Shown here: positions 54,901 to 60,084 of the stretch, piece by piece | Layout of the letters: every line of letters starts with the position of its first letter | How positions within the stretch are numbered: the stretch's first letter is position 1 | Assembly: GCA_009760885.1 (NCBI GenBank) | Contig: CM019714.1 | Span: 6,086,812-6,150,811 of the forward strand | Reading direction: 5' to 3' | Source: Achatina immaculata | Taxonomy: Eukaryota; Mollusca; Gastropoda; Stylommatophora; Achatinidae | DNA length: 64,000 bases | Notes under the pieces: model-generated | The model's database searches: none | What the model was told of the DNA's origin: nothing | The model's input: the letters and a program-made list of their open reading frames with translations, nothing else | Position numbers and translations under genes: made by a program

Positions 54901-55856
54901 CCATGTCCCTATCTGTCCACTATCCTGACATTATAATTAGTGTTGATTGCTACAGGTTTCTGGGCTACAGAAGTAGTTCAGTTTTTAAGCAAACAGATCT
55001 ATGTTCCCTGTCTCACAAAGACTATGTTAAGATAAGTGTGTTTTTAACACAATTGTTCCCAGAGGTTTGCAATGCTAACTTCCTTCCTTGTGTCACCATC
55101 CTGGTCTATGTAGAAACCAAGGTATGCAAAGTGGTTTACTTCATCAACAGCTGTTCCTTTTACATATATTTTTCCTTCTTCATTAATGAGAAATTTCATA
55201 ATTTTTGTTTTGTTTTTGTTAATTTCAAGACCTATTTTGTTAGCCAAGGAAGACAGGGAATCTGTTTTTTCCTGCATCGATTTCACATTGTCACTGATAA
55301 GAGTTATGTCATCTGCAAAATCAAGAATTTTCTAGTTGGGTCCCATGTACCCAATCAATGCATGTTTTACCAGTACAGCATATTTTCATTATAGTCTATT
55401 CGTTTATTCATTTGTATGTCACTTTGCCTCCCTAACAGCACTCCTGTAGGCCTCTCGGTTGTGAGCAAGATGGCCTGCTGCTGATGCATCCATTTGCAGA
55501 TCATCAACGATGTCTTGCATCGGTTTTGACAGCACGGGGATGTATGATTTTGAGAGACTGTGTATGATTTTTGACAGTTTGATGAAAGGAACACCAAATC
55601 TCTCTCAACTCTGCCTGTCAGCTCACGATAATGTCTTCCTGCATACACTGTACCCCGTGATATGAGCAGAATATTGTAATTATGTGATGTTTGTGTGGGT
55701 TTTTTTTTCTTTTCTTGAACTGTGACCGATATTTTTACTGTATCAGTTTTTAAAATGTGTCGTCTGGAGCTAGAGGGATAAAGGCTCGGCTTACAGACTG
55801 TCAAAATTGAGAAGTGCTGAGGAAAAGATTCCTTCTTCGTCCGAAGTTGCCGCCAT
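33940..55856 (-). CDS. TMBIM6: Bax inhibitor-1 (TMBIM6), complete nine-exon gene
   Basis: An ER multi-pass membrane protein of the TMBIM family that leaks ER calcium and restrains cell death and the unfolded-protein response. Coding exons, minus strand: 55856-55795, 51212-51104, 48609-48489, 44613-44565, 42683-42586, 38357-38278, 36169-36069, 34777-34708, 33966-33940. Every junction is GT-AG and phases agree (2,0,1,2,1,0,2,0). The joined protein is about 238 residues (human 237). Landmarks in order: LLNFDSL, HLRNVYSCLSLG, LGAYTHF, KRVGIFNVFTFLSG, LLELVMRIDPS, ALAGSAVLFISLSLAALL, FIYMGGVLFAALF, FVLYDTQLIVEKRFRGDEDYVW-type loop (the family DTQLIIEK motif), HALALFLDAAQIFRSILIIL. Six to seven hydrophobic segments. 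Oddities: G-S replaces the usual G-P in exon 4, and the C-terminus (KIKDAGDY) is less basic than usual. Five of its splice junctions abut tandem arrays. Confidence 0.95.
33967..34165 (-). repeat. 38-bp minisatellite at BI-1 exon 9 acceptor
   Basis: About five units. In minus sense each contains GACAGCCTGCTTCTTCCCAG, the same polypyrimidine tract as the exon 9 acceptor (GCCTGCTTCTTCCCACACTAG). Confidence 0.92.
34215..34640 (-). repeat. 52-bp minisatellite downstream of BI-1 exon 8 donor
   Basis: About eight units. In minus sense each contains CTCCAGGTAAATGTCACAGATGTTAGG split here for length: CTCCAG|GTAAATGTCAC then AGATGTTAGG. The authentic donor reads AAG|GTAAACAGGAGTCAC and then ATGTTAGG, so the monomer is the donor region with small deletions. 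Confidence 0.93.
34708..34777 (-). CDS. TMBIM6: BI-1 exon 8
   Basis: Acceptor gattttccag, donor GTAAAC. Encodes HALALFLDAAQIFRSILIIL AKK. The donor sequence reappears in the 52-bp array downstream. Confidence 0.95.
34800..35410 (-). other. BI-1 intron 7 sequence
   Basis: AT-rich with an (ACC)n microsatellite near 35302. No exon or element recognised. Confidence 0.45.
35415..35640. repeat. 20-bp minisatellite, about 12 copies
   Basis: Unit catgtcagctgtgacactaa, with g/a variants at one site. Nearly perfect. In BI-1 intron 7, not at a junction. Confidence 0.95.
35641..36068 (-). other. BI-1 intron 7 sequence next to exon 7
   Basis: Unique sequence, no other feature. A plus-strand 90-codon ORF here is antisense to exon 7. 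Confidence 0.5.
36069..36169 (-). CDS. TMBIM6: BI-1 exon 7
   Basis: Acceptor ctgtctacag, donor GTAAGT. Encodes IYIWCSFILFSLFVLYDTQL and then IVEKRFRGDEDYV. Contains the hallmark DTQL-I-EK. The start at 36169 rather than the nearby AG at 36152 is fixed by phase and length. Confidence 0.96.
36170..36620 (-). repeat. 45-bp minisatellite abutting BI-1 exon 7 acceptor
   Basis: About ten units. Minus sense: CTGTCTATACATCTACATTC plus GTGTATAACTGTACACTGTCATATG. The authentic junction CTGTCTACAG|ATCTATAT aligns with CTGTCTATAC-ATCTACAT in the monomer. A 15-codon period leaves long false minus-strand frames. Confidence 0.93.
36621..37310 (-). other. BI-1 intron 6 sequence
   Basis: AT-rich single-copy DNA. 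No recognised feature. Confidence 0.4.
37310..37725. repeat. 34-bp minisatellite, about 11 copies
   Basis: Unit ggacagcctgtaatatactt plus tgttataacaaaca, very homogeneous, in BI-1 intron 6. Confidence 0.95.
37726..37900. mobile_element. hAT-type non-autonomous element fragment
   Basis: The right end ccactggttgagaagctctg resembles hAT ends (CAGnGGTTCTCAACC). The left end starts with a G-rich tract. No transposase. Confidence 0.4.
38050..38257 (+). mobile_element. LINE/SINE 3' tail, CR1/L2-like
   Basis: Same terminal sequence as 24620-24808 (gggcagaatgtaagacgggc ... aataaagat), ending in (ATTC)n at 38232-38256, only about 20 bp from the BI-1 exon 6 donor. Confidence 0.6.
38278..38357 (-). CDS. 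TMBIM6: BI-1 exon 6
   Basis: Acceptor ttttttcttcag, donor GTAAGT. Encodes VLFAALFLQILIGFMNSYLG SRIVFD. Its acceptor lies in the last, degenerate monomer of the 48-bp array. Confidence 0.95.
38388..39020 (-). repeat. 48-bp minisatellite at BI-1 exon 6 acceptor
   Basis: About 13 units. Minus sense each holds GTTATTCTGTGTTTTCAGGT TGTAACT, matching the exon 6 acceptor GTTATACTTTTTTCTTCAG|GTGTACT. A 16-codon period keeps two overlapping frames open for 237 and 229 codons. The 237-codon one runs into the real exon. Confidence 0.95.
39040..39330. repeat. 47-bp minisatellite, about 6 copies
   Basis: Unit gtctctgtctcttacatctt plus accacatagtaagataatgacacatta, in BI-1 intron 5. Confidence 0.93.
39335..39611 (-). 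mobile_element. RTE-A 3' fragment, left part (split by Penelope element)
   Basis: Begins ctttccgtaccgttaaacgt cacacagg (minus-sense RTE-A 3' end) and runs to ttatctctgtgtt, where the Penelope element interrupts it. It resumes at about 42218 with ttatctctgtgttgttcttg. The repeated ttatctctgtgtt is the Penelope target duplication. Confidence 0.85.
39986..41014 (-). CDS. Penelope-like RT C-terminus plus GIY-YIG endonuclease, open frame
   Basis: 342 codons without a stop. It is truncated at its 5' side: RT motifs before YIDD are absent, so there is no complete polymerase. The GIY-YIG nuclease catalyses first-strand nicking in Penelope elements. GETGLRLGDRM supplies the conserved Arg region. The intact frame and near-identical partner arm point to a young insertion. 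Confidence 0.88.
   Translation of the reverse strand: MPHEDLEKFIEFANTLNKNIKFTYEISDKSVNFLDIKISIGTNRLVTSVFYKPTDSHTYLLYTSSHPEACKNSIPYSQLLRLRRICQDNLDFLDQSNKLLEFFRHRHYPEKVLRKAFNRIQLVSRKEVFRKKPVTPSDRVKLVLPFHPHGQMVKKILYRHLPIIQLDSDTRNIFSEAPLLAYKREPNLKDILVHSHLKQSLKYVGTRKCNRPRCVTCPVVWETKTITFPKTILTLHEGFTCESRNVIYVIVCKRCRITYIGETGLRLGDRMQKHLYDITQHASKPVPNHFNGPNHRGKSDFLVTAIKQCHADDTSRLALENRCIQNYGTLEPHGLNSLFSYT
41166..41657 (+). CDS. Penelope GIY-YIG endonuclease region, second arm
   Basis: 163-codon frame starting at an internal Met (AYKREPNLKDIL). Identical in residues to the end of the minus-arm protein. 5'-truncated inverted copy. Confidence 0.85.
   Translation: MAYKREPNLKDILVHSHLKQSLKYVGTRKCNRPRCVTCPVVWETKTITFPKTILTLHEGFTCESRNVIYVIVCKRCRITYIGETGLRLGDRMQKHLYDITQHASKPVPNHFNGPNHRGKSDFLVTAIKQCHADDTSRLALENRCIQNYGTLEPHGLNSLFSYT
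42071..42100 (+). ncRNA. Hammerhead-ribozyme-like motif in Penelope 3' region
   Basis: GTATGATTAA, hairpin GGC-TCAC-GCC, then GAAACGTCAC. This fits the hammerhead layout core1-stemII-GAAA, but core strand 1 reads TGATTAA where CTGATGA is expected. Penelope elements commonly keep such motifs. Cleavage competence is uncertain. Confidence 0.35.
42218..42340 (-). mobile_element. RTE-A fragment, right part
   Basis: Continues the RTE-A copy of 39335-39611 (gttcttgaattcattccact ... aggcatttgttttcaaaaag) after the Penelope insertion. Confidence 0.8.
42360..42550 (-). mobile_element. RTE-B 3' fragment
   Basis: Starts with atcatcatcatcatcatgtg ccag (tail and 3' end of RTE-B in minus sense). Diverged and 5'-truncated, next to exon 5 of BI-1. 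Confidence 0.6.
42586..42683 (-). CDS. TMBIM6: BI-1 exon 5
   Basis: Acceptor ctgtttcag, donor GTCAGT. Encodes IVTTALAGSAVLFISLSLAA and FIYMG. The 41-bp array begins within about 20 bp of its acceptor. Confidence 0.96.
42695..43785 (-). repeat. 41-bp minisatellite upstream of BI-1 exon 5 acceptor
   Basis: About 26 units of ctctcacactactagctaca gttttgtcaaggttaccagca, with deletion variants (agctacaatgttacaagcac). It stops about 15 bp from the acceptor. A weak alignment of the monomer with the junction (TTGTAACC against TTGTGACC) is possible. Confidence 0.95.
43786..44564 (-). other. BI-1 intron 4 sequence
   Basis: AT-rich. A hAT-end-like patch occurs at 44362-44425 (ccagcgtttctcaacctttt). No coding exon. 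Confidence 0.45.
44565..44613 (-). CDS. TMBIM6: BI-1 exon 4 (49-bp microexon)
   Basis: Acceptor ttctgtttaacag, donor GTAATC. Encodes ASVGSLLELVMRIDP plus split codons at both ends, restoring the phase between exons 3 and 5. It corresponds to vertebrate GVGLGPALEF...NPS, with Ser in place of Pro. Confidence 0.92.
44890..44967. repeat. Roughly 60-bp repeat, first remnant (split by mariner and RTE-A)
   Basis: Degenerate copy of the cagcatatcatagcagtagt tttatgagttctctacatat unit that continues at 46325-46495 and 47193-47345. Two elements have broken one array. Confidence 0.75.
44968..46325 (+). mobile_element. Tc1/mariner-superfamily transposon, degenerate
   Basis: Terminal inverted repeats of over 40 bp are visible: left ctcactacactttctatg near 44974, and its complement catagaaagtgtagtgag near 46290-46308. 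The right end extends to a TA-flanked cagcgtgttttta (minus sense), while the left end looks 7-8 bp shorter. It lies inside the roughly 60-bp minisatellite in BI-1 intron 3. Confidence 0.88.
45066..46142 (+). pseudogene. Mariner-like transposase with N-terminal HTH, broken
   Basis: Reading frame pieces: MEERIFLIEQVFQNGGRYSR, PPHRTTVRNLLNKFRDTGTV (HTH-type N-terminal domain), then after two stops SLRKISQEVNISLSTVHKIL (second HTH), FLSDKARFHLSGQVNSQNNR (first catalytic Asp region), EEAWFQQDGATAHTARAIH (second Asp) and PARSPDLNPLDYYLWGFLK (third acidic residue, Asp). It ends LEAHGGNF and a stop at 46140. At least three to four in-frame stops (about 45280, 45292, 45633, 45924) make it inactive, although frame is otherwise kept. 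Confidence 0.88.
46325..46495. repeat. Roughly 60-bp minisatellite, middle part
   Basis: Units cagcatatcatagcagtagt ttt ... atataaatgtagaaaattcc. Confidence 0.9.
46496..47192 (-). mobile_element. RTE-A copy, 5'-truncated, about 0.7 kb
   Basis: Minus-sense 3' end tcttatatcttatatcctgc ccgtgccgttaaacgtcac, ending upstream in ttttgtccttgttaat. Flanked on both sides by acagcatatcat (target duplication or repeat unit). Confidence 0.9.
47193..47345. repeat. Roughly 60-bp minisatellite, right part
   Basis: Continues the array of 46325-46495 beyond the RTE-A insertion. Confidence 0.88.
47346..47718 (-). other. BI-1 intron 3 sequence
   Basis: AT-rich single-copy DNA, no feature recognised. Confidence 0.4.
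47719..48357 (+). mobile_element. RTE-C 3' fragment
   Basis: Reads NKQGR-EICINEEKLEEVES, SLLTNNGDTMREIKRRTSIA, QISWTQKRTNISILQELNTE and the basic RGRPKRRW motif with frameshifts. Ends in (AATG)n. Confidence 0.88.
48489..48609 (-). CDS. TMBIM6: BI-1 exon 3
   Basis: Acceptor gtttacctctag, donor GTCAGT. Encodes WYGLTTTLSVVLILWLAF and KRVGIFNVFTFLSG (second membrane segment and start of the third). Confidence 0.95.
48720..48990 (+). mobile_element. tRNA-derived SINE, diverged
   Basis: A tRNA-like head with B-box-like ggtttggatcc near 48779, body aaatgggtgctattcaggag ctagggaaggaaaggtggcc, 3' part gggcacttagccatatccca ... cttcatgaaataaa. Confidence 0.6.
49030..49562 (-). mobile_element. RTE-B 3' fragment, left part (split by RTE-C)
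   Basis: Begins with (ATC)n at 49033. The minus frame 49587-49384 reads IYQPKTVPQQMRNILCNASL and CYIESTLLCGSESC, matching the RTE-B C-terminal part. Interrupted at tattctattc and resumed at about 49912. Confidence 0.85.
49563..49911 (+). mobile_element. RTE-C 3' fragment nested in RTE-B
   Basis: A 124-codon plus frame (49534-49908) covers RRVLQISWTQRTNISILQEL through GKRKRRRPKQRRLQDIV. Flanked by tattctattc on both sides (target duplication). Confidence 0.88.
49912..50110 (-). mobile_element. RTE-B fragment, right part
   Basis: tattctattcttgaattcag tggtgcattttctatctg aligns with tattctgttcctaatttctg ttttgcatttcccatctg in the 56 kb RTE-B. Confidence 0.75.
50111..51103 (-). other. BI-1 intron 2 sequence
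   Basis: Single-copy DNA. Plus frame 50603-50833 has no recognised domain and no further BI-1 exon is needed here. Confidence 0.45.
51104..51212 (-). CDS. TMBIM6: BI-1 exon 2
   Basis: Acceptor attctag, donor GTAATA. 36 codons including HLRNVYSCLSLGMLTAALGA, the first membrane segment. Confidence 0.95.
51241..51425. mobile_element. hAT-type MITE-like fragment
   Basis: The left end aaaagttcccaaaaaacttt and right end aaaatgtttgggaaccattg form imperfect inverted repeats of hAT character. A G-tract lies at 51268-51285. Confidence 0.5.
51670..51900 (-). mobile_element. RTE-B-like 3' fragment, diverged
   Basis: Begins atccatcatcatcctgtgcc acttcc and keeps the general RTE-B 3' pattern. Low similarity. 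Confidence 0.45.
51965..52215. repeat. 30-bp minisatellite, about 8 copies
   Basis: Unit gccctgcaaagtttcatata plus ttcattatat. A ten-codon period keeps five frames open, all artefacts. Confidence 0.95.
52212..52252 (+). mobile_element. RTE-A, extremely short 3' insertion (about 40 bp)
   Basis: gtgacgtttaacggcacaga aaggatataagataagaa is only the last roughly 40 bp of RTE-A. It is flanked by gtctcatat on both sides, so it is an independent severely 5'-truncated insertion. Confidence 0.85.
52256..52541 (-). other. BI-1 intron 1 sequence
   Basis: Unique sequence, possibly old SINE body near 52370. No coding exon. Confidence 0.35.
52542..52884 (-). mobile_element. RTE-A 3' fragment with clear target duplication
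   Basis: Minus-sense 3' end tatcttatatccttcccgtg through cattccacttgatg. The direct repeat gtggggatatct lies at 52530-52541 and about 52879-52890. Confidence 0.92.
53035..53775 (+). mobile_element. RTE-C 3' fragment
   Basis: The plus frame 53049-53279 reads STTQKGMEKLIMSVRKNSEE and ESFEYLGSLLTNNGDTM, then frameshifts into the C-terminal region, ending gggacatgcaaatgactgat. Confidence 0.88.
53945..54115 (+). mobile_element. tRNA-derived SINE inside RTE-A
   Basis: Head tagttggctaagtcgatagt aca (A-box-like), perfect B box gttcgaatccc at about 54021, body ctttctctcacgtctcacta aagtgctttgtctacg. A different family from the SINE at 26204. Confidence 0.75.
54502..55063 (-). mobile_element. Unclassified retroelement with (AAG)n tail inside RTE-A
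   Basis: In minus sense it ends ...GCTAAATACATACAAAGAAGAAGAAG (shown in two parts: GCTAAATACATACAAAG, then AAGAAGAAG). The bordering repeats ttgcaattct and ttgcaatgct are the probable target duplication. No domain recognised. The 264-codon plus frame over it is not credible. Confidence 0.6.
55383..55525 (-). mobile_element. RTE-C 3' end fragment
   Basis: attcgtttattcatttgtat gtcactttgcctccctaaca through gatgtcttgca is the last roughly 130 bp of RTE-C in minus sense, in BI-1 intron 1. Confidence 0.85.
55795..55856 (-). CDS. TMBIM6: BI-1 exon 1 (start codon)
   Basis: ATG at 55856 in a good context (AAG ATG G, A at -3 and G at +4). Encodes MAATSDEEGIFSSALLNFDS plus two bases, donor GTAAGC. It joins exon 2 in phase 2 and aligns to the vertebrate N-terminal LLKFSHI region without a gap. 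Confidence 0.9.
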
Positions 55857-55954
55857 CTTAACGGTTGTCCCGACGTCACGTCTGCTTCTCCGTCAATTGG
55901 TTCAAAAACTTCGTCCCGCAAAAAAAAAAAAAAATCCGGGTTATAGTTTTTAAC
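55857..55954 (-). promoter_or_regulatory. TMBIM6: BI-1 5' UTR / core promoter candidate
   Basis: About 100 bp of CpG-containing host sequence between the start codon and the first transposable element. It contains TGACGTCGGGAC in minus sense, a CRE-like TGACGT. A T-tract equivalent lies at 55920-55934. No TATA box seen. Everything further upstream for 3.3 kb is transposon. Confidence 0.5.
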
Positions 55955-55993
55955 TAACCCGCGTGAAACTCTGAAGAGACACGAGAGGCCAAA
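55955..55993 (+). mobile_element. RTE-A 3' fragment, left part (split by RTE-B)
   Basis: cgcgtgaaactctgaagaga cacgagaggccaaatta equals RTE-A. It continues at 59181 with aggcataaaatcccttgatg. Confidence 0.88.
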
Positions 55994-56180
55994 TTATCAT
56001 CATCATCATCAGGTGCCGTGCCGACTGGCGTTGGCTATTATGCTTCTCCAGAGTACACGATCCTTCATGCAGGCCATCAGTTCAGTTGGTGATCTCCTCT
56101 CACACCATCCCGTCAGACTGTCCAGTATCATTTCTCTTGGTCTTCCTCTTCGTCCTTCTATTTTTCCTGTTATAATATTT

Positions 56181-57371
56181 TCAATGCCCCCTCTTCTCAT
56201 TGCATGTCCTATGAAAGTACATTGTCTCTCTCTTATCTTTCTGACAAGGTTTTTTTGTCTCTCCAGCTCTTCTCATACATTCTTCATTAGTTATTTTTGC
56301 TGTCCATGGGATTCGCAACATTCTTCTAATAAACAACATTTCTGCTGCTTCCAATGATTTTTGTGCAGACTTGCCTATTGTCCATGATTCACTTCCATAT
56401 AGCAAGAGAGGTTCAATATAGCATTTTAGGACTCGTTTTATAACATTCATTGATAACGATGTGTTAGCTAATATGGTTCTCATTCTCTGAAATGCAGTCT
56501 TTGCTTGGCCTATTCTGTTCCTAATTTCTGTTTTGCATTTCCCATCTGAAGTTATTACTGCTCCAAGGTATTTGAATTTCTGCACCTGCTTTAGAATGGT
56601 TCCATTTAATTGAATACTGCATGCTGGTGGATTCTGTTTCTTAGATATAACCATAGTCTCTGTCTTTTTGATGTTCAAAGTAAGGCCTTTGTGTTCACTT
56701 TCTTTGGCGACTTTATCCAAGAGATTTTGCAGGTCTTGTTGGTTCTCAGCTATCAGTACTGTGTCGTCAGCATACCGAAGGTTGTTAATATTGTATCCTT
56801 CAATTTTTATGCCTGGTTCTGTGATGATTGTTCTTAGAATATTCTCGCTGTACAGAGAAAAAAGGTCTGGAGATAGTACACATCCTTGTCGCACCCCTTG
56901 TTTTATAGGTTGGTATTTTCCAATTCTATTTTCAACTCGAACTGCTGCTTCTTGCTGCCAGTATAGACGTTTTACAATCCTCAAGTCTTTGCTGTCTATA
57001 TTGATGTCTTCAAGCATTTTAATAATTTCACTATGTTTCACCTTGTCAAATGCCTTGGTGTAATCAATGAAGCATAAGTAGAGATCTTTCTGTACTTCTA
57101 AAGCTCTTTCTGTTAGTGTTCGTAAAGCATAAATGGCATTGTGTGTTCCCTTTCCTTCAACAAATCCAAACTGTTCATCTGCTATTTCCATTTTTATCTT
57201 TTTCCTTGTTCTTCTCATAATGATTCTCAGAAGTAGCTTCGTTATGTGACATGAGAGGCTGATAGTCCGGTGGTCGTCACATTCCTTTGCACCTGGTTTC
57301 TTTGGTAGTGCTATAAACGTGGATTTAATCAGGTCACTGGGAATATAACCACTGTTGTAAATATCATTCAG
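56181..57371 (-). CDS. RTE-B reverse transcriptase
   Basis: Continues in the same frame after the single stop at 57374: [20 protein letters not shown], then from Met 57218 [37 protein letters not shown] (motif A), [20 protein letters not shown] (motif B), [18 protein letters not shown] (catalytic YADD), [14 protein letters not shown] and [15 protein letters not shown] frameshift near 56255 moves the last roughly 60 codons (RGRPREMILDSLTGW, 56200-56009) into another frame. Confidence 0.93.
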   Translation of the reverse strand: MNDIYNSGYIPSDLIKSTFIALPKKPGAKECDDHRTISLSCHITKLLLRIIMRRTRKKIKMEIADEQFGFVEGKGTHNAIYALRTLTERALEVQKDLYLCFIDYTKAFDKVKHSEIIKMLEDINIDSKDLRIVKRLYWQQEAAVRVENRIGKYQPIKQGVRQGCVLSPDLFSLYSENILRTIITEPGIKIEGYNINNLRYADDTVLIAENQQDLQNLLDKVAKESEHKGLTLNIKKTETMVISKKQNPPACSIQLNGTILKQVQKFKYLGAVITSDGKCKTEIRNRIGQAKTAFQRMRTILANTSLSMNVIKRVLKCYIEPLLLYGSESWTIGKSAQKSLEAAEMLFIRRMLRIPWTAKITNEECMRRAGETKKPCQKDKRETMYFHRTCNEKRGH

Positions 57372-58961
57372 TTACTTGGTTATTATTTTTATTCCTGTCT
57401 CCTCTAGTGCCTCTATTTCTTCTATTGTTATATTATCAGGCCCAGTCGCTTTTCCTTTCTTCATGTGTTTGATAGCATCTATGATTTCATCTTCAAGTAT
57501 TGGAGGTCCATCACAGTTTTCAGTATCTGGTGTTAATTCTGGTCTTTCTCCTCCATATAGCTCACCGATATACTCTGTCCACCTGTCCACAATGTCTTCT
57601 TTTCCCATTAACATTTTACCTTCTTTCGATTTCAGGCATCCTGTGGTATATTTTGTTTTCCTGCCTGTGAGTTCATTAATTCGTGTATGCATGTTTTTGC
57701 TGTCTTTATTATGAGTGTCCTCTATCTGTCTGCACTGTTCATTTAACCACACTTCTTTTGCTTCTCTGCATTTGCGTCTTATTTCTTTATTTATCTTGCT
57801 ATATTTTTCCTCGTTGTTTTTACTCCTCCTCCTCTTGTCCATCAGTCCTAAGATGCCGTCTGTCATCCATTTATTTTTAGGGGCTTCTTTTTTCGGTGGT
57901 ATTATCTCCTTAACAGTTTGGTGGATAGAATCTCTTAACATTTCCCATTGTTCATCTATACTATTTATCTTTGCTATTGCATTGTATCTATTTGTTATAA
58001 TAACTTTGTATTGTTCTCGCAGTTCTTGGTCATTTTTAAGAAGTTCTGTATTCAGTTTGATGTTTCTCACTTTTCTGCCTGCTTTCTTTAGCTTTATTCT
58101 AACTTTTCCACAGAGTGGATCATGGTCACTATTGCAGTCAGCTCCTGACATGGTTTTTGTTGTCAGTAATGCATTGCGGAATCGTTTGTTGATTAATATG
58201 TAGTCTATCTGGTTAAATGTCTTTTTGTCTGGGCTGCACCACGTTGCCAGTCTTCGAGGATGTTGTTTAAACCAGGTGTTTCCTACAACCATGCTATGTA
58301 TTCTTGCCCATTCAATTAATTTATAACCTCTGTCATTCCTCTCCCCCAGTCCATAGTCACCAACGATGTCCGAAGTTCTTCCTTTACCAACTTTGGCATT
58401 AAAATCTCCCATGACTATGGTAACTTCATGTGACTTTGTGTGTTTTAGTGCTGTCTCTATGTCATTATAAAATATCTGTACATCTTCCTGAGAACTTTCA
58501 GATGTTGGAGCATACACTTGTATAATATTTATGTTTATTGGGTGTCCTTTCAGTTGGGCTAGCAGGACTCTGTCCGAGATGTTCAAATATCCTACAATTG
58601 TCCTTGCCGTTTTTTCATCAAATATAATTCCTACTCCTCGTTCATGTTTCTCACTTCCTGAATATATTATTGTATATTTATCTGAGTTTATCTTTCCTGC
58701 ACCTGTCCATCTAACTTCACTCATTCCTAATATGTTGATCTTCATCTTTTCCATTTCCATCTTTACATTTTCTAATTTTCCAGCCTGGAATAAAGTTCTA
58801 ACATTCCATGTTGCTATTTTGAACTTGTTAGTTTTGCCACCAGTAGCTTGATGACGATCTGGCCTCACCTGTGGCTCGTGAGCTGCCCTACCGGACGAGG
58901 CTGTTCCAGAGGAACATCCGTTAACGTCGTTCATGATAAATTTATGACTCTGAATAAGCAT
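57372..58961 (-). CDS. RTE-B endonuclease and RT N-terminal part
   Basis: 529 codons. The APE-type endonuclease motifs are FKIATWNVRTLFQAGKL, MSEVRWTGAG (catalytic Glu), QVYAPTSESSQED, VTIVMGDFNAKVG, TWCSPDKKTFNQIDYILI and SDHDP (catalytic Asp-His). This is followed by a linker and the RT thumb-side start KKGKATGPDNITIEEI. It stops at TAA 57374-57372, in frame with the RT that follows. The nicking activity provides the primer for target-primed reverse transcription. Proteins of this type are often listed in databases as craniofacial development protein 2-like. Confidence 0.93.
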   Translation of the reverse strand: MLIQSHKFIMNDVNGCSSGTASSGRAAHEPQVRPDRHQATGGKTNKFKIATWNVRTLFQAGKLENVKMEMEKMKINILGMSEVRWTGAGKINSDKYTIIYSGSEKHERGVGIIFDEKTARTIVGYLNISDRVLLAQLKGHPININIIQVYAPTSESSQEDVQIFYNDIETALKHTKSHEVTIVMGDFNAKVGKGRTSDIVGDYGLGERNDRGYKLIEWARIHSMVVGNTWFKQHPRRLATWCSPDKKTFNQIDYILINKRFRNALLTTKTMSGADCNSDHDPLCGKVRIKLKKAGRKVRNIKLNTELLKNDQELREQYKVIITNRYNAIAKINSIDEQWEMLRDSIHQTVKEIIPPKKEAPKNKWMTDGILGLMDKRRRSKNNEEKYSKINKEIRRKCREAKEVWLNEQCRQIEDTHNKDSKNMHTRINELTGRKTKYTTGCLKSKEGKMLMGKEDIVDRWTEYIGELYGGERPELTPDTENCDGPPILEDEIIDAIKHMKKGKATGPDNITIEEIEALEETGIKIITK

Positions 58962-59180
58962 AATTGTTCTTGGGAGCTACAACAGTGGTTTCCCGTTGCC
59001 TTCTGTCGGTTTGTGTACGGACTCTCCGCTAGCCTTTGGACTCCCTGTCCTACCCTCAAGGCAGCGGGAGCGAGAGGTTTTAAGGCGCCTCTGACCCGCC
59101 TGGTATTCCCTTCACTGAGCACCTGAGGCACTTTATAGGAGTAGTAGAGCCACCTACTACCCCACCTCGCTCTCTGAGTC

Positions 59181-59292
59181 TACAGGCATAAAATCCCTTG
59201 ATGAGGTTGAAAGACTCGCCGAAGACAGGAAAAATTGGCGAACTACTTTGCAAGCCCTATGTGACGTTTAACAGCACGGGGAGGATATAAGA
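59181..59292 (+). mobile_element. RTE-A 3' end, right part
   Basis: SLDEVERLAEDRKNWRTT coding end, then gtgacgtttaacagcacggg gaggatataagataag. Confidence 0.9.
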
Positions 59293-59497
59293 TAAGAACC
59301 CGATGTAAACAAAGAGGGCTGTTCCAACATCATCATGTGCCATCTCCCCGGTGAAAGATAACTCTATTGATCTCAAATTTGCCCTGTCGATTACTGTCAT
59401 TTTGCATCCAGTAAAGCAGAATTGCATCAGTTACTTGATATTGTCCATACATATTTTTGTGCTCTTGTTCATATCCTTCAACCTTCATTTCCATTGA

Positions 59498-60028
59498 GGG
59501 AAATTAAAAGGAGGACATATCGCTCTTCAAAAAGTAAAAAAACTAAAGAATCTGTGGAGAGTAACAGACAGAACCATACAAATAAAACTTTTAAGGGCAT
59601 GCATCTTTCCCATCGCATCATATTCCTGTGATACCTGGACACTTAACAAAACAGCTGAGAAACACATACATGCCTTTGAATGTAAATGTTGCAGAAGAGT
59701 TCTTCAAATATCATGGACACAAAAAAAGCAAATATATCCATACTACAAGAAATTAATATTGAAGAGGGCTGGCTAGTAAAGAGGATTCAACAGAGAAGAC
59801 TTAAATATTTTGAACACATTAAACGTCATGATAATATAGAGAAACCCTTCTTGGAAGGGTATATAATGGAGAAAAGAAAGAGAGGAAGACCAAGGCGAAG
59901 ATGGCTGCAAGACGTTGATGATCTGCAAATGGATGCATCAGCAACAGGCTATCCTGCCCACAACCGAGATGCCTACAGGAGTGCTATTAGGGAGGCAAAG
60001 TTCCGCAAGGGACATGCAAATGAATGAG
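59498..60028 (+). mobile_element. RTE-C 3' fragment
   Basis: The plus frame 59686-60027 includes ANISILQEINIEEGWLVKRI and KRKRGRPRRRWLQDVDDLQM. Ends gggacatgcaaatgaatgag. Confidence 0.9.
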
Positions 60029-60084
60029 TCCCCATTCTACCGTATTTTCATACTCCTAGGACCTTAAATTAATTCCCCCCCCCC

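Larger units (their letters stand above)
53815..55360 (-). mobile_element. RTE-A copy, interrupted by two younger insertions
   Basis: Minus-sense RTE-A from cacatccttcccatgctgtt at 53826 to about 55360. The last part, frame 55286-55044, reads EKTDSLSSLANKIGLEINKN and DEVNHFAYLGFYIDQDGDTR. A SINE sits at about 53945-54115 and an unclassified retroelement at about 54502-55063. Confidence 0.88.
55994..59180 (-). mobile_element. RTE-B: nearly full-length RTE-like retrotransposon
   Basis: About 3.2 kb with a 5' UTR (59180-58962), one long frame with an APE endonuclease followed by a reverse transcriptase, and a 3' end ggcacctgatgatgatgatg (minus sense). Inserted into an RTE-A copy (see 55955-55993 and 59181-59292). 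It is transcribed towards the BI-1 start codon on the same strand. Only one in-frame stop and one frameshift separate it from an open frame, making it the youngest-looking autonomous element here. Confidence 0.93.

Noticed and set aside
54600..55394. 264-codon plus-strand ORF
   Set aside because: Lies antisense to RTE-A and an unclassified retroelement, with no recognised domain.
57376..58851. Plus-strand ORFs opposite the RTE-B frame
   Set aside because: Shadows of the 529-codon endonuclease/RT frame on the minus strand.
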